A DNA stretch of 7,411 nucleotides from CAYWEP01 sp964613075. Its GTDB lineage: Bacteria; Patescibacteriota; Microgenomatia; Levybacterales; UBA12049. The position numbers and the translations under genes were made by a program. The stretch lies in contig CAZTFV010000055.1 of assembly GCA_964613075.1 (NCBI GenBank), positions 1 to 7,411 of the forward strand, in the 5' to 3' direction. The notes below the pieces were generated by a model that saw only the letters and a list, made by a program, of their open reading frames with translations, was not told where the DNA came from and ran no database searches. Shown here one piece after another: positions 1 through 5,503 of the stretch; positions within the stretch are counted from its first letter, which is position 1; the number at the start of each line of letters is the position of its first letter.

Positions 1-452
1 CTGAGTCCTTCCGGTATATCCCGCTGATCATAAAATGCAGTCTCCCACATAGTGGAAGTGAGTGCTGCTTTTCCGTTCCCATTTGTCTGTGGGGCAGTTC
101 TTGCCTGAGTAGTAGGTTGTCTAAGTATATATTTACGGCGTACCGTTGCTGGAGCACGCGAAGCTTCATCCATATTTCCGACATTTACCGTCTTCAGGAA
201 TTCATCAGAACAGACTTCAGTAGGATCGATTTTTGTTTTGGCTGTTTTTCCGTTAGGCTGATTTACAGATGGTAATGAGGTAAAGACCACTGTCTCTTTT
301 GGATCTGCCCAGCTCACATCTACCAACAATCTGTTACCGCTTTCATGAGGTGCGTGTCCATTTGCAGAATGAGGAAAAGAGAAACCACCCTCTATTGGTA
401 AAGAAGCGGCGATTGCGGCTGATCTAATTGCGCTGTAAGCGTCTTTCGTCAT
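1..452 (-). CDS. Hypothetical protein, C-terminus beyond the left edge
   Basis: I do not recognise this protein. An open frame starts at ATG 452-450 and runs without a stop for 150 codons to the window edge. An in-frame TAA lies two codons before the ATG, so the start cannot be much further upstream. The N-terminus (MTKDAYSAIRSAAIAASLPIEGG) has no lysine-rich signal or membrane segment, so the visible part looks cytosolic or exported by another route. Composition is rich in Thr, Ala, Pro, Asn and Gln in the second half, with an RRKYILRQ stretch near residue 117 and one Cys near residue 86. It sits 11 bp after the 52-aa gene and probably shares its transcript. There is no clear Shine-Dalgarno sequence before the ATG, which would fit translational coupling. 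Confidence 0.6.
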   Translation of the reverse strand, partial: MTKDAYSAIRSAAIAASLPIEGGFSFPHSANGHAPHESGNRLLVDVSWADPKETVVFTSLPSVNQPNGKTAKTKIDPTEVCSDEFLKTVNVGNMDEASRAPATVRRKYILRQPTTQARTAPQTNGNGKAALTSTMWETAFYDQRDIPEGL

Positions 453-463
453 ACGTTATAGGC

Positions 464-622
464 TCAATCGTAAGCATACACTATTCGCTCATGATGAAAA
501 TCAATGGGACGATTAATATGCGTTTCTCCGCCTTTTTGATACATAGGCGGATATGGAGAGTCTATTACCTCCCGATAATAGCCAATATCATCTACTTGAT
601 ATTCTGGCATGTATTTTTTCAT
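464..622 (-). CDS. Small hypothetical protein, 52 aa
   Basis: The open frame begins MKKYMPEYQ and ends VYAYD before a TGA stop. Its ATG (622-620) comes one base after the TAG of the upstream 158-aa gene (TAG C ATG), a spacing typical of translational coupling in an operon. I chose this ATG over the TTG nine codons upstream because the TTG lies inside the upstream gene. The product is rich in Tyr, Pro, His and acidic residues (DIGYYREVIDSPYPP, then RPIDFHHERIVYAYD), with no membrane segment and no Cys. Base composition is like the genome average, unlike the G+C-rich gene just before it. The family is not recognised. The main doubt is whether so short a frame is translated; tight packing between two other frames on the same strand is the supporting evidence. 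Confidence 0.5.
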   Translation of the reverse strand: MKKYMPEYQVDDIGYYREVIDSPYPPMYQKGGETHINRPIDFHHERIVYAYD

Positions 623-623
623 G

Positions 624-1100
624 CTATTCTGGCACTGGTCGGTTGCCAACCCGGGTTACTCGTGCTTCGGGCGTATTTGTCGGCCAGACGCAGCGGCCGC
701 CGGGTTTCGGCGTGTTGCACGTCGGAATCGGCGACGGGGTAAAGGTCGCGATCACCCATTCGCACGTCTGCCCCGGCACCGCGGTCTTGCAGTCGGGCAG
801 GAGCGGGGTCGAGGTCGGCACCACGCCCGGCGTCGCCGTCGGCAGCTCTGTCGGCACCGCCGTCGCCAGGACGAACACCAGTTCGCCGCCCTCGACGTTG
901 ACGCCGATCGCCGCCGGCCAGGTCGGCCACGTCGGGTGGTACGGCTGCGGTGACGCCTCTACAATGCCCCAAGATTGCTTCTGATCTGTAGTAGCAGGAA
1001 CAGCACCATCTTCCTCGGTCGCAGAACCCAATACGTAGCCAGCAACCCCCACCCCAGTAAGGGCAATAAGTAATAGTGAAGCCTTAGCAGCTTCTCTCAT
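624..1100 (-). CDS. Membrane-anchored Cys/Pro/Thr-rich protein of unknown function, 158 aa
   Basis: Residues 7-25 form a hydrophobic signal or anchor segment after MREAAK; GSA near residue 27 could be a signal peptidase I site. An acidic and polar stretch follows, then a Pro/Thr-rich region (TPTELPTATPG style) from about residue 82. Residues 101-144 hold two copies of a unit P-x-C-x-T-x2-P-G-x2-C-x-W, with Cys104/113 and Cys128/137 at identical spacing, suggesting two small disulfide loops. Function is unknown; an exported stalk or surface protein is an inference. The part encoded by about 660-957 is roughly 71% G+C with strong G/C third positions, while the signal segment and flanks are not, so the gene looks chimeric. 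It follows a strong promoter and heads a three-gene operon. Pro/Thr linkers with paired Cys also occur in the other exported proteins here. Confidence 0.7.
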   Translation of the reverse strand: MREAAKASLLLIALTGVGVAGYVLGSATEEDGAVPATTDQKQSWGIVEASPQPYHPTWPTWPAAIGVNVEGGELVFVLATAVPTELPTATPGVVPTSTPLLPDCKTAVPGQTCEWVIATFTPSPIPTCNTPKPGGRCVWPTNTPEARVTRVGNRPVPE

Positions 1101-1169
1101 ATACGTTAATTCTTATTCTTCTGCTATCGTAACCCAAATTTAATCGGGGTAAGCAATTATCTCAGCCCG

Positions 1170-1198
1170 AATATACCCCTACTATAGGGATTTGTCAA
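1170..1198 (-). promoter_or_regulatory. Promoter of the three-gene unknown operon, with spacer palindrome
   Basis: On the minus strand, -35 TTGACA (1198-1193) and -10 TATATT (1175-1170) are separated by exactly 17 bp. Transcription would begin near 1163, leaving a leader of about 60 nt before ATG 1100. The spacer contains the inverted repeat CCCTA-TAG-TAGGG (1189-1177), which could be an operator, although spacer palindromes can be chance. The -35 is perfect and the -10 matches five of six. Confidence 0.75.
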
Positions 1199-1279
1199 GT
1201 TTGAAATAAAATCGATAATTTCTTGCCTTGATCATGTTTTTAGTAAAAATGAGGAAGAGAAGGGATTTGTTATAAGATA

Positions 1280-1390
1280 ATAAAAGACTAGACCGATCTC
1301 TCGCGGCTGTACGTACCTGCTTATGAAGATAAGAACGTACTGAGGTCTGGCTTGCCATCAGAATTCATACTGTTTATTTATATCCTCCAC
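1280..1390 (-). ncRNA. Candidate small structured RNA or leader
   Basis: A candidate promoter (1397-1425) would start a transcript near 1390. About 40 nt in, the RNA can fold as AGACC (1348-1344), GTACGT (1340-1335), a 5-bp CTTAT/ATAAG apical stem with a CUUC loop, ACGTAC (1314-1309) and GGTCT (1294-1290). It is followed by AGTCTTTTATT, resembling an intrinsic terminator. The order promoter, stem-loop and T-run is that of a small RNA gene of roughly 110 nt. A 15-codon frame (ATG 1368, MNSDGKPDLSTFLSS) behind a GGTGGAGG sequence lies inside it, so a leader peptide is an alternative. No known RNA family is recognised. Confidence 0.3.
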
Positions 1391-1396
1391 CTCTTT

Positions 1397-1425
1397 AGCC
1401 TATAGAGACGGTCTGATTCTGTCAA
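1397..1425 (-). promoter_or_regulatory. Candidate promoter for the structured segment at 1280-1390
   Basis: The minus strand has TTGACA (1425-1420), a 17-bp spacer and TAGGCT (1402-1397). The -10 keeps only the most conserved T, A and final T, but the same TAnGCT form and spacing occur at the better supported promoter at 5392-5420. The start would be near 1390, just ahead of GGTGGAGG. Confidence 0.4.
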
Positions 1426-1452
1426 GGGGAAAATTCAGTTCTAAGCTATAAG

Positions 1453-1488
1453 CATCATAAAATGTACCAATTGGTAAAAAAGATGATG
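1453..1488. repeat. Nested symmetric palindrome (operator-like)
   Basis: CATCAT (1453-1458) and ATGATG (1483-1488) lie symmetrically around a perfect 12-bp palindrome TACCAATTGGTA (1465-1476); the 6-bp arms between them do not pair. The shared dyad centre suggests a protein-binding site rather than an RNA hairpin. It lies just upstream of the candidate promoter at 1397-1425 and 36 bp after the protease stop codon. Confidence 0.45.
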
Positions 1489-1523
1489 AAATTACATTGT
1501 TACAAAGCCAGTGACGACTCCGG

Positions 1524-3275
1524 CTAATTTGCGATATTGGGATTTTGGGTGCGCTCGCGGATCTGTTCACCGACTTGCAACAATCTATTTCTAACCTCCT
1601 CCATACGTTGTCGTAGCTCCTCTGCGGCTTCTTGCAACCGTCGCCGCATTTCAGCCAGCCGCTCCTGAAGAAGCGTCAGCCAATCAGGTGTTGGTGTGCC
1701 AGGTGGAGTGCCGCTTCCTCCAGGGGTGAGTGGCGGTACGCCAATTGTCGGTGTGCCTGTCTGGCCGCAGTTGGGCAGCCCAAGACAGACAAAGGTTGGC
1801 GTTGCCGGCGGTTGACCGCTACCAGGCGTAGCTGTTGGATTCTTCCCATCATCGCCGGGAGTTGTCTCCGGTTTTTCTTCATTTTGTTTTGTACCAGTTG
1901 GTTTATTCTCATTCTGGTCAGCGCCGGTTGGATTTGGTTCTGAATTATCTGTATTTTCATCACTTTTTGTTCCTACCGATTTTGCCGCATTGACCCTGCC
2001 GTATTTCCAGAACTCTCCTGTACCATCAATTTTATCGGCGCTATTTTGTATCTTATAAATAACTTCTTTAGCCGACATACCCCTATTCTCAGATAGAATC
2101 AATCCTGCTATCCCTGCTACCATTGGTGTTGCCATGGACGTGCCTTGGGCTAAATTATACCCACCTTTACTAGTAAGCCAGGTGGAAAAAATTGAAGCTC
2201 CCGGTGCCCCGACGTCAATGCGTTCGCCGCTATTTGAAAAAGATGCTTTCTTATCATTTGCATCTGTTGCTGCAACCGAAATAACCTCGTCATACGCTCC
2301 GGGGTAGAGGATTTGATTTTTTTCATCACAGTGGTTTTGTGAAAAATTACCATCACCGCAATTGCCGGCAATCGCAACAACCACGACATTTTTATTTATC
2401 GCGTCATCGATTGCATCCCTCAGTGCTTGTACATCAACCTTTGTCGCAAGACTCAAATTAATAACATTCGCCCCATTGTCCACCGCCCACTCGATCGCTT
2501 TTGCAATAGTAGCAGCATCGCCAACTTCGTCTTTGTCTAATACTTTTCCGATAAGAAGCTTACACTTTTGACAAATGCCGGCTACACCTTTGCTGTTATT
2601 TGTCTCAGCCGCGATAATTCCGGCAATGTGAGTGCCGTGGCCGTTATTGTCATCAGTATTAATCTCAGTAGAAAAATTTTCTTTTTTAACTATCTTCGAA
2701 GAGGGAAGATCAGGGTGGTTTGGATCTATGCCCGTATCAAGAACAGCTACTACAACACCACTACTGCCGATAGTTTCGTCCCAAGCTTCCGGAGCATCAA
2801 TATCTGCATCCTCTTTACCGCCTGTTTGGCCGGTATTATGAAGAGCCCATTGGCGTTTAAATTCCGGATCATTCGGAATAGACCCCCCGAAAACGTAAGC
2901 ATTTTGCTCCACGTACTCAACGGCCGGATCTTTAGAAAGTGCTGCCATGATCTCTTGCTCTTTTCCCTGAGGAACATAAATTTTTCTCACACCAAGCTTA
3001 TCAATACGATCAAGAACGTAGGCTTTATGCTGTTTGATCATCCGATCTTCAGTTGCTTTTGTACTCGCAGCAGAGATCGCCGCCTGCGGTTTTAATTTGA
3101 CAATCAGCTCTCCGGGGACGTGTTTTTCCTTAATTGTGTTTTGTTGTTCACGTTGGTTCTTAAGCTTAGCAGCCTCCTGGCGCAGATTATGTTCCTGTCG
3201 TACCGCCGATATCGTCAGCATTACGCCGGTGACAAGGAAAAAAAGCGAGATAATATGAAAAAGCTTTGTCCTCAT
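1524..3275 (-). CDS. Membrane-anchored S8 (subtilisin-type) serine protease with C-terminal coiled coil, 583 aa
   Basis: This is a secreted or surface endopeptidase of the subtilase family. Residues 4-24 are a hydrophobic signal or anchor. Residues about 52-128 look like an I9-type inhibitor propeptide (VPGELIVKLKP to YVEQNAYV). The catalytic domain spans about 140-432 with Asp180 (AVLDTGID), His213 (NGHGTH), oxyanion Asn305 (AIAGN) and Ser380 (GTSMATPM), so it should be active. Two Cys pairs (235/238 and 306/316) fit an oxidised extracellular fold. A Pro/Thr/Asn/Glu linker (about 435-530) carries a tandem 10-residue repeat and CLGLPNC. Residues about 531-575 form a charged helical heptad region, probably a coiled coil for oligomerisation or attachment. 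ATG 3275 follows the upstream TAA by three bases, so it is cotranscribed with the cohesin/dockerin gene. Substrate is unknown; its operon partner or other surface proteins are candidates. Confidence 0.93.
   Translation of the reverse strand: MRTKLFHIISLFFLVTGVMLTISAVRQEHNLRQEAAKLKNQREQQNTIKEKHVPGELIVKLKPQAAISAASTKATEDRMIKQHKAYVLDRIDKLGVRKIYVPQGKEQEIMAALSKDPAVEYVEQNAYVFGGSIPNDPEFKRQWALHNTGQTGGKEDADIDAPEAWDETIGSSGVVVAVLDTGIDPNHPDLPSSKIVKKENFSTEINTDDNNGHGTHIAGIIAAETNNSKGVAGICQKCKLLIGKVLDKDEVGDAATIAKAIEWAVDNGANVINLSLATKVDVQALRDAIDDAINKNVVVVAIAGNCGDGNFSQNHCDEKNQILYPGAYDEVISVAATDANDKKASFSNSGERIDVGAPGASIFSTWLTSKGGYNLAQGTSMATPMVAGIAGLILSENRGMSAKEVIYKIQNSADKIDGTGEFWKYGRVNAAKSVGTKSDENTDNSEPNPTGADQNENKPTGTKQNEEKPETTPGDDGKNPTATPGSGQPPATPTFVCLGLPNCGQTGTPTIGVPPLTPGGSGTPPGTPTPDWLTLLQERLAEMRRRLQEAAEELRQRMEEVRNRLLQVGEQIRERTQNPNIAN
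1872..1931 (-). repeat. Tandem 30-bp repeat in the protease linker
   Basis: Residues 449-458 (PTGADQNENK) and 459-468 (PTGTKQNEEK) of the protease are adjacent copies of a 10-residue unit, seven of ten residues identical. This is a small in-frame expansion in a low-complexity linker. Confidence 0.7.
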
Positions 3276-3278
3276 ATC

Positions 3279-5363
3279 TTATTCGCTGCTGCCAAGCCTA
3301 GTGGTAAGTTCTCGAATAAAAAGATTAAGGTCCGGTTCATTGACAATGCCGTCGTCGTTGATGTCTGAGGCCTCGTTCTGATTAAATTGTTGGGAATCTG
3401 CTGCATCAAGATCGCTCTCATCAACAAGTGTATCTACTGAATCATCAGCCGACTGAGCACTGAGTTGTCCTTGGCAGGCAGATGGAGGAGCAACGCCCCA
3501 GTAGCATCCGGCCAGGGCATTGAAGTCTTGAATATTCAACCTATTATCGCCGATGATATCACCGACAGTTAATCGAAGCGGGGGAAGGGCAGTTACAAAT
3601 CCATTATTAATTGTATATATATTAGGAGCCTGACGTTGTAAATATTTATTTACTTTTACTTTCACTCTATAGTTGCCATTTTGTAAGCTGCCGATTGGAA
3701 GCGTCCCTTTAAAACTACCTGATGCGGCATCATAGGTAACATTCGTATCAGCTTGCAATACTGAGGCGTTGTTTGTATCAAATACCTCAACACTGGCAAG
3801 ACGAATCGGATGGATCGGATTTGGATTTCCTCCGGAGGCAGGACCTGCGTTATCACCGCCCCGGCCTATGCCGTGCAGGAAAAGATCAAGAGTAAATGCG
3901 CTTGCCGAAGGATCACTCTGTATCTCTTTACAGCCTGAGAATTGGCCGCGTAGCGCACTGCTCGGTTCTTCTTTTGTTGTAACATTCAGGAAGTACATTC
4001 CATCGATAAATGTTTGTACCTGGGAAGTCATCAGAGGGATTTCATGATTTGCGAACTGCCCATTGGGAAGAGTAAAAACAAGCGGCACGTTTTTGTCTTG
4101 CCCGAACTTTCCTGGGCCATAAATACCAACTGTTTTTGCTTTGTCTCCCAAACGTTTGTAACTGAGAGTAACAAGTGCTTTTGTTCGATCAGCCGATATC
4201 AGGACAGTTGCCTTACCAATCGCACGCTTGTTATTCGGCTGGTTATCTTTTCTGTCTTTCAAGTCAGCAGAGCAGGTAAGCGAATAGGTTGGAAGGTTCC
4301 CAATGGGCGGTGGTGTTGGCGATACAGTTACTGTCGGAGTTACAGTTGTGGTTGGAGATGCGCCATTTGTAGGAGAAACGCTGACATTTGGGATCGGCTT
4401 GCAATTACGTATCCGTCCCCAAATTTCACCTTTGTCATACTTTTTCGTTTGCACATCCAGTGTGTATTTTTCATTTTTCAGCTGCTTTAACTGGGTCGCA
4501 CTCAGAGTTATTGCGTAATTGCTAAATGGAGTGGCGGGGAGCGAGAATTGTTTTGCTCCTTTTTTATCTCCGTCCACCGGGCCGCGGATCACGACGTTTT
4601 TTGCGTTGCCAGTAAGTCGTTTATATTCCACAGACACCAATCCTTTCGTTCCATCTTGGGAAAGAAGTATTGTCGCTTTCCCGGAGCCTTTTGAATCAAT
4701 ATCTTTGTCCCGTACCTGCAAGTCAGCAGAGCAAGAGGTTGTATAGACAACGCCAGGCGGGATCGGCCCGCCTGTTGCCGATCCCACATCGCTGAGCGCG
4801 ATATAGGCAGGACTAGTTTCAGAAAGAACATTTTGATTGTGAGCAACATCTTCTGAAAGAGAGAAGACCTGCGATTGCGTAGTGAATACTATCTGTGTCG
4901 GAGTGTTTGCATCGGTTCCTGAAAGCGGTTGCAGTTGAATTGTAGCCACCTTTGTCACAGTATTCACTGCCTTCGTCGGATTTGCGCCTATCGATACAAC
5001 AGCGCTTATCTTATCCGTACCAATGACTGGTTGCTGCATCATTTCAGAGAAGCTTTCGGTGTTTGGAAGAAAAGCAGACTGTGCAATTGGCCTGACTTTG
5101 CTTGGATCAAAAGCGACATCTATCTTTACGATTGAAACGAGTTTTGTCCCAGGATCAAGCATAATATCAAGCGAGATCGGGTCATCAATACCTTCCTGTA
5201 AAGGATTGCTAGCAGTTGTTTGCGGTTCAAAATAAAGCGTAGTTGCATCTGCCGCACGGCTTTCAAGCTGTGTTTGCCGCTGAATAAGAAAAACAGCTCC
5301 AACTAACCCAACAAGAAAAATTACTCCCGCAATAAGAAGATACTGTACTTTGTACTGTGCCAT
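3279..5363 (-). CDS. Surface-anchored cohesin-like/CHRD/dockerin-like multidomain protein, 694 aa
   Basis: Domains in order: membrane segment (about 8-28) followed by QRQTQLESRAA, where SRA/A could be a signal peptidase site; a cohesin-like beta domain (about 40-195); two CHRD-like domains (about 207-320 and 358-478) with the GtGkAt.l.s.D.Tka.V.v.YkrL core and Cys pairs 211/321 and 364/478 at their edges; a Pro/Thr linker (323-357); another beta domain (about 487-598); and a C-terminal dockerin-like region with Ca-binding loops at 602-613, 640-651 and 667-678 (the last, DINDDGIVNEPD, is canonical). Cohesins bind dockerins in other systems, so the protein may link into chains or display partners; that is inference. 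I place the start at ATG 5363 rather than the in-frame ATG at 5468, because the longer version would cover the promoter and part of the upstream terminator hairpin. AGTAGG precedes ATG 5363. It is first in an operon with the S8 protease. Confidence 0.85.
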   Translation of the reverse strand: MAQYKVQYLLIAGVIFLVGLVGAVFLIQRQTQLESRAADATTLYFEPQTTASNPLQEGIDDPISLDIMLDPGTKLVSIVKIDVAFDPSKVRPIAQSAFLPNTESFSEMMQQPVIGTDKISAVVSIGANPTKAVNTVTKVATIQLQPLSGTDANTPTQIVFTTQSQVFSLSEDVAHNQNVLSETSPAYIALSDVGSATGGPIPPGVVYTTSCSADLQVRDKDIDSKGSGKATILLSQDGTKGLVSVEYKRLTGNAKNVVIRGPVDGDKKGAKQFSLPATPFSNYAITLSATQLKQLKNEKYTLDVQTKKYDKGEIWGRIRNCKPIPNVSVSPTNGASPTTTVTPTVTVSPTPPPIGNLPTYSLTCSADLKDRKDNQPNNKRAIGKATVLISADRTKALVTLSYKRLGDKAKTVGIYGPGKFGQDKNVPLVFTLPNGQFANHEIPLMTSQVQTFIDGMYFLNVTTKEEPSSALRGQFSGCKEIQSDPSASAFTLDLFLHGIGRGGDNAGPASGGNPNPIHPIRLASVEVFDTNNASVLQADTNVTYDAASGSFKGTLPIGSLQNGNYRVKVKVNKYLQRQAPNIYTINNGFVTALPPLRLTVGDIIGDNRLNIQDFNALAGCYWGVAPPSACQGQLSAQSADDSVDTLVDESDLDAADSQQFNQNEASDINDDGIVNEPDLNLFIRELTTRLGSSE

Positions 5364-5391
5364 TTTGGTATACCTACTTGGCCGTATCTTA

Positions 5392-5420
5392 AGCGTAAAG
5401 CAAAACAGAGGCTGTGTCAA
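5392..5420 (-). promoter_or_regulatory. Promoter of the cohesin/dockerin-protease operon
   Basis: TTGACA (5420-5415), 17 bp, TACGCT (5397-5392) on the minus strand. The start would be near 5385, giving a leader of about 22 nt that contains AAGTAGG, a Shine-Dalgarno-like site nine bases before ATG 5363. It begins a few bases after the upstream terminator. Confidence 0.65.
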
Positions 5421-5463
5421 GAAAATTATTACAAGGATACTCCTTGTGCAAGGAGTATCCTTG
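5421..5463 (-). terminator. Intrinsic terminator of the 253-aa gene
   Basis: A perfect 15-bp inverted repeat (arms 5432-5446 and 5449-5463, two bases between them) is followed on the minus strand by TAATAATTTTC. It lies about 40 nt after the TAG at 5504. Each arm is itself partly palindromic (CAAGGA..TCCTTG), and CCTTGTGCAAGG occurs twice, 17 bp apart (5442-5453 and 5459-5470). Confidence 0.8.
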
Positions 5464-5503
5464 TGCAAGGGCAGAAGGGAAGAAGAGCTCGTGGTACCCG
5501 ACG

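Larger units (their letters stand above)
1101..1523. other. Intergenic stretch, no convincing protein gene
   Basis: No long reading frame with protein-like composition is present on either strand. Going leftwards from the protease stop, the stretch holds a weak hairpin (about 1506-1525), a nested palindrome (1453-1488), a candidate promoter (1397-1425), a structured segment with a T-run (about 1280-1390), and the operon promoter at 1170-1198. The remaining A+T-rich DNA around 1200-1280 shows nothing I can name. Confidence 0.7.

Noticed and set aside
623..649. TTG start for the small 52-aa protein, adding nine residues
   Set aside because: It lies inside the end of the upstream gene, and an ATG one base after that gene's stop codon is the better coupled start.
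553..984. Long plus-strand frames through the G+C-rich island
   Set aside because: High G+C reduces stop codons in every frame. The minus-strand frame has a signal segment, an internal Cys repeat, a promoter and G/C-rich third positions; the plus frames have none of these.
1321..1368. 15-codon frame MNSDGKPDLSTFLSS as a dockerin fragment
   Set aside because: NSDGKPDLSTF resembles a calcium loop, but it has stops on both sides and no flanking homology, so I keep it only as a possible leader peptide in the candidate RNA.
1504..1527. Terminator of the protease gene at AGCCGG...CTGGCT
   Set aside because: The stem is only six pairs with one G-U, overlaps the stop codon and has no clean T-run after it, so I do not list it as a feature.
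4014..4490. Plus-strand frames opposite the surface-protein genes, including 5463-5930
   Set aside because: They lie antisense to genes with clear domains, have unlikely composition and no promoter or ribosome site of their own.
5364..5468. In-frame upstream start (ATG 5468) for the cohesin/dockerin protein, adding 35 residues
   Set aside because: The extension covers the promoter at 5392-5420 and part of the upstream terminator hairpin, and would put a second hydrophobic stretch before a good membrane segment that has its own ATG and AGTAGG site.
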